A DNA stretch of 44,783 nucleotides from Chloroflexota bacterium (GTDB lineage: Bacteria > Chloroflexota > Limnocylindria > Limnocylindrales > CSP1-4): the NCBI GenBank assembly GCA_025935415.1, contig JAICVI010000003.1, positions 1 through 44,783 on the forward strand, given 5' to 3'. Positions 16,138 through 23,403 of the stretch are shown here, one piece after another (positions within the stretch are counted from its first letter, which is position 1; the number at the start of each line of letters is the position of its first letter). Both the position numbers and the translations under genes were made by a program. The notes below the pieces were generated by a model. The model saw nothing but the letters and a program-made list of their open reading frames with translations. It did not search any database and was not told where the DNA came from.

Positions 16138-17154
16138 ATGCCCCAGGGCCTCGATCAGGATCTCGTCCTCGTCGCCGAGGACGACGCCTCCAACCGCGCC
16201 CTGCTCTCGCGCCTCCTGGAGCGCGCCGGCTACCGCTCCATCTCCGTCGCCGATGGCCGGGACGCGATCAAGGCCGCGGTGGACGAGGCGCCGAACCTGG
16301 TCCTCCTCGATGTCGGCCTGCCGGGCCTCAACGGGCTCGATGTCTGTCGCCGCCTCCGCGCCGACCCTCGCACCGTCGCCCTCCCGATCATCCTCGTCAC
16401 CGGCCAGACCGCGTCACGTGACGTCGTCGCCGGGCTCGATGCCGGCGCCGACGACTTCGTCCGCAAGCCCTACGACGAGGCCGAGCTGATGGCCCGCATC
16501 CGCAGCGTCATGCGCCTCGCGCGCGTGACCGCCGAGATGGTCGGTGCGCATGGCGTCATCGCCGCGCTCGCGAATGCCGTCGAGGCAAAGGACGCCTCCA
16601 CGGAGCTGCACTGCCAGCGCCTTGCCGGGCTCGCCCACCAGCTGGGCATGTCCGCCGGCCTCGAGCCGGCCAGCCTGAAGGGGCTCGTGTTCGGCGCCCT
16701 CCTGCACGACATCGGCAAGATCGGCGTTTCGGACGCGATCCTCAACAAGCCCGGGCCGCTGAGCCGCGAGGAGTGGGCCGAGATGCGCCTCCATCCGCTC
16801 ATCGGCGAGCGCATCTGCGAACCCCTCGCGACCGCGTCGCAGTTCTCATCGATCGTTCGGCACCACCACGAGCGCTGGGACGGCGCCGGCTATCCGGACG
16901 GGCTCCGAGGCGAGCGAATCCCCATGGGCGCGCGGATCGTCGGGCTCGTCGATGCGTTCGACGCGATCATCCACGAGCGGCCCTACCGCCCCGCACGATC
17001 GGTCGAGGAAGGCGTCGAGGAGCTGAAGCGCGAGGCCGGCTCGCAGTTCGACCCCGACCTGGTCCGGCTGTTCCTGCCGATGGTCGAGCAGGAGCACCAG
17101 GAGATCCGCACCCCGGCCGTCCGGGCCCTCGAGGCGCTGCGCGCAGCGGTCTGA
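16138..17154 (+). CDS. Response regulator with HD-GYP c-di-GMP phosphodiesterase output
   Basis: 338 aa with GGGAGG 6 nt before the ATG. The receiver (residues about 8-125) has the acidic pair EDD, the phospho-acceptor in LLDVGLPGLNG (Asp58) and the conserved Lys in FVRKPYDE. The HD-GYP domain (about 140-330) has HDIGKIGV (His190/Asp191), LHPLIGERI, HHHERWDGAGYPDGL, and the downstream VGLVDAFDAI. All core metal ligands appear present, so it should hydrolyse cyclic di-GMP when phosphorylated. It is followed after 4 nt by the hybrid kinase and then a stand-alone receiver, so it is probably first in a three-gene operon. Confidence 0.92.
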   Translation: MPQGLDQDLVLVAEDDASNRALLSRLLERAGYRSISVADGRDAIKAAVDEAPNLVLLDVGLPGLNGLDVCRRLRADPRTVALPIILVTGQTASRDVVAGLDAGADDFVRKPYDEAELMARIRSVMRLARVTAEMVGAHGVIAALANAVEAKDASTELHCQRLAGLAHQLGMSAGLEPASLKGLVFGALLHDIGKIGVSDAILNKPGPLSREEWAEMRLHPLIGERICEPLATASQFSSIVRHHHERWDGAGYPDGLRGERIPMGARIVGLVDAFDAIIHERPYRPARSVEEGVEELKREAGSQFDPDLVRLFLPMVEQEHQEIRTPAVRALEALRAAV

Positions 17155-17158
17155 CGAG

Positions 17159-19714
17159 ATGACCCTCGACACCCTGCTCAGCGCCGCACTCGACCTGGCC
17201 TTCTTCGCGGTCTTCGCCCTCAGCCTCGTCGACTGGGTCCGTCACCGCGGCGCGATCCGTCGAGCCGTGGTCCTGGGCTTTGCGAGCACCTCGATCGTGC
17301 TCGGTGCGCCGCTGGTCGCACGGGTGCTGCCATCGATGGCCGGCGCCATCAACGCGCTCATCGTGCCGGCGCTGCTCGCACAGCCGCTCCTCGCCCTGTG
17401 GCTCGTCAGCTACATGCGCAGGATCCCGCGGGCAGTCCTCGGCGCAACGACGCTCGCGTTCGTGGTGCTCACCGCCGGCCTGTTCCTGCTCGCCTCCGGA
17501 GGCGTCGAGCCTCGCTCGCCAGCCGTCGTGGCCTACGCCCTCGCCGCGCTCGCCTATTTCGCCCTCGTCGACGGCGCCGCCGCGATCGGCTTCGCGCTGG
17601 CGGCGCGCGGGCGTGCCGGGGCATCGCGATCACGCCTGCTCACGGCGGCCCTGGCGACAGCCCTCCTGGGTCTGGCCGTCGTCCTGCTGCTCGGTGGCGG
17701 GGTCCTCACCGCACCCGGCTCGGATGCCGCAATTGCCTCCGGCGTCATGGTCCGCGTCATCGCCCTGCTGGCCGCGCTCGGCTACCTCGCCGCGTTCGCG
17801 CCGCCGCGGGCGCTCCGGCGGTTCAGCCAGCAGGTCATCGCCTATGACTTCATCCGGAACCTGAACGCGATGCCGTCCGGGGCGGACGTGGAGAGCATCT
17901 GGCGCCTCCTCGAGTCGACGGTCGAGCGCGCCTCGGGCGCCACCCGTGTCGCCGTGGTCGAGCATCCGGCCGTGACCTCGGAGGTCGCCGCGTCGGTTCC
18001 CACGGTCGCGGCCGCCCGAACGGTCTCGGTGCCATTCGACTCCGCGCGCTGGCCCGACGCCCGACTCGAGCTCGACCTGCCCCGCCATTCGCTCTTCGTC
18101 GAGGACGACCTCGAGCTCACCGGGCTGCTCCTCGATCGCAGCGTGCGGGCCGCCGAACGTGAGGCCTTCCTGGTCGAGCGCGAGCACCTCATCACCGAGC
18201 TCCGCGCGGCGAGCGCCGCCAAGAGCGACTTCCTCGCCGCCATGAGCCACGAGCTCCGCACGCCGCTCAACGCGATCATCGGCTTCTCGGAGCTCCTCAC
18301 CGAGGACGGACCCGATGCCGCCGACCCGGAGACGGTCGTGAGCTACGCCGGCCACATCCACGGCTCCGGGCTGCACCTGCTCGAGCTCGTCAACGACGTC
18401 CTCGACCTCGCCCGGGTGGAGGCTGGCCGCCTCGACCTCAAGCCGGTCCCCGTGGACCTCGGGGCGCTCATCGCCCAGACGGTCGCCGCGGTGCGGCCGC
18501 TCGCCGACGAGAAGCACCTCAGCGTCGTCCAGGACCTGGAGGACGTCACGATCGACGCGGACCCACCGCGGGTGCGCCAGATCGTGCTGAACCTGCTCTC
18601 CAACGCCATAAAGTTCACGGGCGACGGGGGTGAGATTCGAATCTCGCTCGCGACCGACGACAACGGCGCCGCGCAGCTCCGCGTGGCCGACACGGGACGC
18701 GGCATCGCCGCGGGGGACCTTGACCGCATCTTCGAGGCCTTTCAGCAGGGCAGCGAGGACGCGATGACGCCGCACCACGAGGGCACGGGCCTGGGGCTCG
18801 CGCTCACCCGACAGCTCGTCGAGGCGCACGGCGGCACCGTCAGGGTCACCTCGGAGATCGGCGTGGGCAGCGAGTTCAGCGTCACCCTGCCCGCGCAGGG
18901 TCTCGCCGAGGTGACCGACGCCGCGCGGCCGCCTGCGATCCCGACCGATCGGCCCAGCGTGCTCGTCATCGAGGACGACCATGCCGCGCAGGAGCTGCTG
19001 CGCCGGCACCTCGAGGGCGCGGGCTACGCCGTCGTCACCACGTCGAGCGGCAAGCAGGGCCTCGCCTGGATGGCGGAGATCCGCCCCGACGCGGTGCTGC
19101 TGGACATCCTGCTGCCCGACCTGGATGGCTGGGAGATCCTGCAGCGCGCCAAGAGCGACCCGACGACGCGGTCGATCCCGATCATGGTCGTCTCGATCGT
19201 CGACGATCGACAGCTTGGCCTCGCCCTCGGCGCGGTCGACTACTTCGTCAAGCCCGTCTCCCGCGAGCTGCTGCTCGAGGCGCTCGGTCGCCTGACCTTC
19301 ACGACGAAGGTCCAGACGCGAACGGTCACGGCGCTCGTCATCGATGCCGACCCCGAGGCGGCTGCCCGCTACCGGGAGATCCTCGAGCCGGATGGCTTCC
19401 GGGTCATCGACGCCGTCACCGGCGCCGATGGGCGACGTCGCGCCGCCGATGAGCAGCCCGACCTGATCCTGCTCGACGCGCTGCTGCCGGACATCCATGG
19501 CTTCGAGCTGGCCAACGAGCTCCACCACGACCCGGCGACCGCCACGATCCCGATCTGGCTCACGACGCCGGCGGGCCTCGAGCCCGAGGCGAAGCTCCAG
19601 CTCAACGGCACCGTACAGGGCATCCTCGAGCGGGGCGACGAAGCCCTCGCGGCCCTCCGCAAGTGGCTGGAGACGCCGACGCGCGTCCCCGGGCTGAACA
19701 AGGTTCGGGCATGA
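17159..19714 (+). CDS. Membrane hybrid sensor histidine kinase with two C-terminal receivers
   Basis: 851 aa. The N-terminal ~225 residues contain six or seven hydrophobic segments (for example LDLAFFAVFALSLVDWV and ATALLGLAVVLLLGGGV), making a membrane-embedded sensor. A linker (about 225-340) precedes HisKA with the phospho-acceptor in MSHELRTPLNAIIGFSELL (His364). The HATPase domain has the N box NLLSNAIKFTG, G1 DTGRGIAAG and G2 GTGLGLALTRQLVEAHGG. Receiver 1 (about 600-715) has EDD, Asp649 in LLDILLPDLDGW and the Lys in YFVKPVSRE. Receiver 2 (about 721-835) has IDAD and Asp773 in LLDALLPDIHGF, but the usual KP near the end is replaced by GILERGDE, so it is probably degenerate. The stop overlaps the next gene by 4 nt. 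Confidence 0.92.
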   Translation: MTLDTLLSAALDLAFFAVFALSLVDWVRHRGAIRRAVVLGFASTSIVLGAPLVARVLPSMAGAINALIVPALLAQPLLALWLVSYMRRIPRAVLGATTLAFVVLTAGLFLLASGGVEPRSPAVVAYALAALAYFALVDGAAAIGFALAARGRAGASRSRLLTAALATALLGLAVVLLLGGGVLTAPGSDAAIASGVMVRVIALLAALGYLAAFAPPRALRRFSQQVIAYDFIRNLNAMPSGADVESIWRLLESTVERASGATRVAVVEHPAVTSEVAASVPTVAAARTVSVPFDSARWPDARLELDLPRHSLFVEDDLELTGLLLDRSVRAAEREAFLVEREHLITELRAASAAKSDFLAAMSHELRTPLNAIIGFSELLTEDGPDAADPETVVSYAGHIHGSGLHLLELVNDVLDLARVEAGRLDLKPVPVDLGALIAQTVAAVRPLADEKHLSVVQDLEDVTIDADPPRVRQIVLNLLSNAIKFTGDGGEIRISLATDDNGAAQLRVADTGRGIAAGDLDRIFEAFQQGSEDAMTPHHEGTGLGLALTRQLVEAHGGTVRVTSEIGVGSEFSVTLPAQGLAEVTDAARPPAIPTDRPSVLVIEDDHAAQELLRRHLEGAGYAVVTTSSGKQGLAWMAEIRPDAVLLDILLPDLDGWEILQRAKSDPTTRSIPIMVVSIVDDRQLGLALGAVDYFVKPVSRELLLEALGRLTFTTKVQTRTVTALVIDADPEAAARYREILEPDGFRVIDAVTGADGRRRAADEQPDLILLDALLPDIHGFELANELHHDPATATIPIWLTTPAGLEPEAKLQLNGTVQGILERGDEALAALRKWLETPTRVPGLNKVRA

Positions 19715-20127
19715 CCGCGCTGCCGCGGGGCCACGGGCCGCTGCTCCTGGCCGTCGAGGACGAGCCGCGGAACGCCGCGCTCCTCGAGGCGATCCTCGGG
19801 CGGGCCGGGTATCGCCTGTACGTCGCGACCGGGGTCGAAGAGGCCCGGGCGTTTCTTGCCCAGGAGACGCCCGCGATGGTCCTTCTCGATCGCCATCTCC
19901 CGGACGGCGACGGTCTCGACCTCATCCCCGAGATCCGCGGCGACGATCGACTGGGGGACGTTCCGATCCTGCTCGTGAGCGCAAGCGTGCTTCCGCGCGA
20001 CGTCCAGGTCGCGATGGATGCGGGCGCCGACGGCTTCCTCGCCAAGCCGGTCCGCGTGAAGCCCCTGGTCGAGGAGGTCCGGCGGCTGCTGGACGCGGGC
20101 GCGGTGGCGCCGAAACTGGCAGACTAG
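19711..20127 (+). CDS. Stand-alone response regulator receiver
   Basis: 138 aa, single CheY-like domain. The ATG overlaps the kinase stop (ATGA at 19711-19714), so translation is probably coupled. It has the acidic pair in AVEDEPRNAALLE, the phospho-acceptor in LLDRHLPDGDG (Asp60), the Ser switch in LLVSASVLPRD and the Lys in FLAKPVRVKP. No output domain is present. It may carry phosphate from the hybrid kinase to another partner or act as a phosphate sink. Confidence 0.9.
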   Translation: MTALPRGHGPLLLAVEDEPRNAALLEAILGRAGYRLYVATGVEEARAFLAQETPAMVLLDRHLPDGDGLDLIPEIRGDDRLGDVPILLVSASVLPRDVQVAMDAGADGFLAKPVRVKPLVEEVRRLLDAGAVAPKLAD

Positions 20128-20171
20128 CCGCCGCCCCGGCTCGGCCATGCCGGCCGGGAGTGAAGCCACGT

Positions 20172-20256
20172 GGGTCGGTTGGGCAGGTGGTGAGCCCAAG
20201 GGTCTGTAAAACCCTCGTCTTCGACTGTGGCAGTTCGATTCTGCCCCGGCCCACCA
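20172..20256 (+). tRNA. tRNA-Tyr (anticodon GTA)
   Basis: 85 nt including ACCA. Acceptor GGGTCGG pairs with CCGGCCC with one G-T wobble. The anticodon stem AGGGT/ACCCT encloses CTGTAAA, giving GTA. A short extra arm GTC-TTC-GAC marks it as class II, as expected for bacterial tRNA-Tyr. The T-arm is GGCAG-TTCGATT-CTGCC. Confidence 0.93.
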
Positions 20257-20287
20257 ACCGCTTCCGCCGCGCAGCGTCCTTCCCCTT

Positions 20288-20304
20288 GGACCGAGACGGT
20301 CCTT
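20288..20304 (+). terminator. Small hairpin downstream of tRNA-Tyr
   Basis: GGACCG and CGGTCC flank an AGA loop, followed by TTCC, 31 nt after the tRNA. It is a weak candidate terminator. Confidence 0.35.
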
Positions 20305-20323
20305 CCCCGGCGCGATCTGGCGA

Positions 20324-20367
20324 TGCGGTCGGGTGCGATTTTGTGTGATCTGGTGCGGTCGGGTGCG
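20324..20367. repeat. 14-bp direct repeat 30 bp apart upstream of a surface-protein gene
   Basis: TGCGGTCGGGTGCG occurs at 20324-20337 and again at 20354-20367. The region between tRNA-Tyr and the gene at 20535 is otherwise non-coding. A regulatory role is possible but unproved. Confidence 0.45.
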
Positions 20368-20534
20368 GTACGGTGATGTCGCAAGGAGTACCTGTCGAGG
20401 TGGGACCTCCGGGTTGACGACACGCACCGGCCCGGCGGCGACAGTCTCTTCACCTTGCGCGCACGTGCCCGCTCGCAGGGAGGGACTCATAACCGGCCCG
20501 TTCGGGCCGCGCAGCGGAAGGACAGAAGCAAGAG

Positions 20535-21332
20535 ATGAACGCGCGCAACCGGCTGGCAGCGCTGCTGGCCGCAGGATCCCTGGTGATGGCGGTCGCCGCC
20601 GTGGCATCGGCTGGCTCCCCGACCTACAGCGTCACGGTGACGAAGTCGGCGACCCCGGCGAACGTCCCGAGCGGCGGCGGCACCGTGGTCTACACGGTCG
20701 CGGTGCAGGCGACGGGCTCAGGCTTCTTCGGCACCGTTTCCGTCGACGACGGGATGGCCGGTTGCACCCTCGGCGCGCCGAGCGGCGATACCGACTCCGA
20801 TGGCAACCTGGACCCCGGCGAGACCTGGTCGTACAGCTGCTCGGTCAACGGCGTGATGCCCGGTGCCCAGAACACGGCCTCCGTGAACGCCTGCCACAAC
20901 AGCAGTGGCGCCTGCAACCAGAGCACCCATGACGCCACCGCCACCAGCAACACGGTCACGATCGGCCAGGGTCCGGACATCACCGCGGCCCCGACAACGG
21001 AGCCGTCTGCGGTGCCCACGGCGGTTCCCACCGCGGTCCCCACGGCCGTCCCGACCGCCGTCCCGACCGCCGTCCCGACCGCGGTTCCCTCCGCCCCCGT
21101 CGTGACGGAGCCGCCGACTTCCGCGGCCGTTCCGACGCCGTCCGCCAACCCGACTGCCGACGTCGGGGACGACGTGGACGCGACGCTGCCCAGCAGCGAC
21201 ACGGCCATCGGTGGCGGCGCCACGCAGCCGCCGGATCGCAGCTGGATGCTGGTCATCGCGCTCGGCATGCTGCTCGCGAGCATCATCGTGATGAACCCGT
21301 CACGGACCGTCCGCGAGGACGAGCGCCGGTAA
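20535..21332 (+). CDS. Secreted DUF11-like surface protein with TAVP repeats and C-terminal anchor
   Basis: 265 aa. Signal peptide residues 1-26 (LAALLAAGSLVMAVAAVASAG). A beta-rich domain at about 28-145 has the repeat-like signatures YSVTVTKSATPANVPSGG, VSVDDGMAGCTL, DTDSDGNLDPGETWSYSC and NTASVNACH, resembling DUF11/SpaA-type adhesin modules. Residues about 155-195 are a Pro/Thr linker with an AVPT tetrapeptide repeated about seven times from a 12-bp tandem repeat. A C-terminal hydrophobic segment (SWMLVIALGMLLASIIVM) is followed by a positively charged tail (RTVREDERR), giving a surface-anchor layout without an LPxTG motif. Cysteines are few and may pair. Function unknown. Confidence 0.8.
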   Translation: MNARNRLAALLAAGSLVMAVAAVASAGSPTYSVTVTKSATPANVPSGGGTVVYTVAVQATGSGFFGTVSVDDGMAGCTLGAPSGDTDSDGNLDPGETWSYSCSVNGVMPGAQNTASVNACHNSSGACNQSTHDATATSNTVTIGQGPDITAAPTTEPSAVPTAVPTAVPTAVPTAVPTAVPTAVPSAPVVTEPPTSAAVPTPSANPTADVGDDVDATLPSSDTAIGGGATQPPDRSWMLVIALGMLLASIIVMNPSRTVREDERR

Positions 21333-21350
21333 CGTCCCTTCCGCGAGCAC

Positions 21351-21381
21351 CGAAAGGCCCGGGTTGAACCCGGGCCTTTCG
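21351..21381. terminator. Bidirectional intrinsic terminator between convergent genes
   Basis: CGAAAGGCCCGGG (21351-21363) and its exact complement (21369-21381) flank a 5-nt loop. The stem starts with A/T runs on both sides (CGAAAGG and CCTTTCG), so it can end transcription of the surface protein (rightward) and of the metallopeptidase (leftward). Confidence 0.85.
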
Positions 21382-21386
21382 CCGTT

Positions 21387-22208
21387 TCAGCCGCTGGCGG
21401 GCACGTCGAGCGCGGCGTGGAGGGCGAACGAGTTCCTGCGGAGCCAGGCCCGATCCGCGAGGTGGGTGGGGCGGCGTGACGCCACCATCTCCCAGAACGC
21501 GGGCCCGTGGCCGAAGACCCGAAGGTGCGCCAGCTCGTGGACCACGACGGTTTCCAGCGATGCCGGCGGCGCGAGCACGAGCCGCCACGACAACATCAGC
21601 CGGCCCTTCCGCGACGCGCTCCCCCAGCGGCTCCTGGGGTCGCGGATGTCGACCTTCACCGCGTGCACCCCGATGGCCGCGGCATGCGCAACCACGGATG
21701 CGTCGATCGCCTCGCGTGCCCGCTCCCGGAACCAGGCCGTCAGGATCCGGTCGACGCCGCGGCGTTCTCGCGCGGTGATGCGGACGAGCAGCTCCGGCTC
21801 GCCCGCGGTCGCGACCGCCTCGACCGTCGTTCGGACCGGTGCCAGCGCCGTCGGGGCGGCAGCAATCACCCGGACACGATGCAGCTCGCCGCGGTAGGGC
21901 ACCAGCCCGCCCTCGCGAGCGCCGCCGCGGGCCGTGGCGGCGGCTTGATCCCGCTCGAGGGCCTCCAGGTGCCGGACGAGCCAGGCCTCCCGCTCGCGCA
22001 GGAACGCCTCGATGCGAGGCTCGGGGTTTGCCCAACCACGACGCGTCGCGGGCGGAACCGAGACGACCACACCGTCGCGCGGATCGATCGTGACCCGGAG
22101 GCCGCGAGAGCGCGCCGAGCGACGTAGGCGATACTCGACCGATCGTCGGGCTAGCCGGATGGCGCGCGCCGGCTCCGGCTGGAGGGGTTGGACATCCGGA
22201 TGTCGCAT
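21387..22208 (-). CDS. SprT/YgjP-like zinc metallopeptidase (DUF45)
   Basis: 273 aa from the ATG at 22208 (MRHPDVQPLQPEP). A longer frame reaching 22595 exists, but its extra N-terminus is Arg-rich and lacks domain features. The zinc site reads VVHELAHLRVFGHGPAFWEMV, i.e. HExxH with a third His, the signature of the YgjP/DUF45 metallohydrolase family. Upstream, RSVEYRLRRSARSRGLRVTI and IRDPRSRWGSASRKGRLMLSW are conserved family features (the RWGS motif). The biochemical role of this family is poorly established. The N-terminus lies 11 nt from a divergent gene, so the promoters must overlap coding sequence. Confidence 0.88.
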   Translation of the reverse strand: MRHPDVQPLQPEPARAIRLARRSVEYRLRRSARSRGLRVTIDPRDGVVVSVPPATRRGWANPEPRIEAFLREREAWLVRHLEALERDQAAATARGGAREGGLVPYRGELHRVRVIAAAPTALAPVRTTVEAVATAGEPELLVRITARERRGVDRILTAWFRERAREAIDASVVAHAAAIGVHAVKVDIRDPRSRWGSASRKGRLMLSWRLVLAPPASLETVVVHELAHLRVFGHGPAFWEMVASRRPTHLADRAWLRRNSFALHAALDVPASG

Positions 22209-22219
22209 CTGGAGACATC

Positions 22220-23374
22220 GTGACAGGGCAGCGGCCCTCGCGGCACGCCGAGGAGGACCCGCGGCGAGGCGCACTGCCCGTCGCGGAGCGACGCACCGAC
22301 GGCGGCGCAGACCGCGGCGCGCAGCTTGAGGAGCTGTCCGTCCACGCGGTGATCCGGCCTCGCGGCGGCCGTCTCGGCGGGTCGAGCGTGGTGGCGATCC
22401 TTGCCCTGGTCGCGCTGCTGGCAGCCGGATTCGGCGTCCTCGGAGGCCGTCCCCAGCCGTCCCTGCCCGGCATCGCGGCGTCCCTGCTGCCCAGCCTGCT
22501 CGCCAACGGAACCAACGCGCCAGCCGCGTCGCCGGCGCGAACGCCGTCGGTAACCCCCGCGTCGGCCTGCGGAGCGCTTCCCCGAGACGGGCCACCCGGG
22601 GTCATGCTCACCGTCGGCGATCACCTCATGGCCGGCCAGGTCTCGGCCATCGACGACCCGAACGCGACGCCCGGGCCGCATCGCGAGCCCATCGAGATCC
22701 CGGCGGACGCAACGGCCGATCTGCGGATTGCGGCAGGCGCCTGCGCAACCAGCTGGCACATCGCCGTCTGGTCTCCATCCGACGGCCAGCTCTACCCGGT
22801 CGACGTCGTGTCGAATCCGGACCGGGACCCGGCGGTCGCCCTGCAGAACGAGTTCTCCCTGGTCCTCGCGCCGTTCCGCACCATCATCGCCGAACAGCTC
22901 GAGCTGCATGCCGAGCTCCAGGTTGGGGACCGGGACATCCTGGCCCGCTGGCCGATCCGGGTCCTGCCATTCGATCGACCCCAGCCGCGCCTCCGGATCA
23001 GCCGGAACCAGGTCATCCCGCTGGTCGAGGGCTGCGACGTCGTGCTGACCTTCGGCAACGGCTACGAGGAGCCGATGGCCTGCAGCGACGACCTCAGCGC
23101 GGAGCTGCCGCCGGCGACGCGGGTGGCGCCCGGAACCGAGATGTCGCTGGACTTCGACGGCTGGTCGATCGGTGACACGATCGCCTACTGCGGGTCGAGC
23201 CTGGAGCTCGCATTCGTCCTGCGGTCGGCTCCGGGCTGCGAGCAGCATCCGCCACACGGGCGCTTCTTCCACGCGCCCGAGGCGGGCGATTGGACGATCG
23301 CCCTGGGCGCCTGCGCGATCAACGCCGGCAACAGGATCTGCGGGACCTGGTTCGTCGACCTCGACACCCGCTAG
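22220..23374 (+). CDS. Membrane-anchored extracytoplasmic protein, function unknown
   Basis: 384 aa from GTG with GGAG 5 nt upstream. Polar N-terminus (about 1-50) rich in Arg and Glu, then one transmembrane segment (SVVAILALVALLAAGFGVLGG, residues about 55-75). A Pro/Thr linker follows, and then a large extracytoplasmic region of about 270 residues with two similar halves by Cys placement: CGALPRD, CATSWHIAVWSPSDG, then later EGCDVVLTFGNGYEEPMACSD and GCEQHPPHGRFF. Repeated features suggest duplicated beta-rich domains stabilised by disulphides. No enzyme motif. It converges on the CpaF-RidA gene with a 29-nt gap. Confidence 0.75.
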   Translation: MTGQRPSRHAEEDPRRGALPVAERRTDGGADRGAQLEELSVHAVIRPRGGRLGGSSVVAILALVALLAAGFGVLGGRPQPSLPGIAASLLPSLLANGTNAPAASPARTPSVTPASACGALPRDGPPGVMLTVGDHLMAGQVSAIDDPNATPGPHREPIEIPADATADLRIAAGACATSWHIAVWSPSDGQLYPVDVVSNPDRDPAVALQNEFSLVLAPFRTIIAEQLELHAELQVGDRDILARWPIRVLPFDRPQPRLRISRNQVIPLVEGCDVVLTFGNGYEEPMACSDDLSAELPPATRVAPGTEMSLDFDGWSIGDTIAYCGSSLELAFVLRSAPGCEQHPPHGRFFHAPEAGDWTIALGACAINAGNRICGTWFVDLDTR

Positions 23375-23403
23375 CGCCGACGCAGCGGCGCGCCGCCGGG
23401 ACC

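Noticed and set aside
20257-20534. c-di-GMP riboswitch before the surface protein
   Set aside because: I looked because an HD-GYP gene is nearby, but the conserved GGNCAC/GCAAAC-like elements of class I aptamers are not visible.
21387-22595. Longer start for the metallopeptidase
   Set aside because: The extra 129 residues are Arg/Ala-rich, antisense to the divergent membrane-protein gene and lie outside the family's fold.
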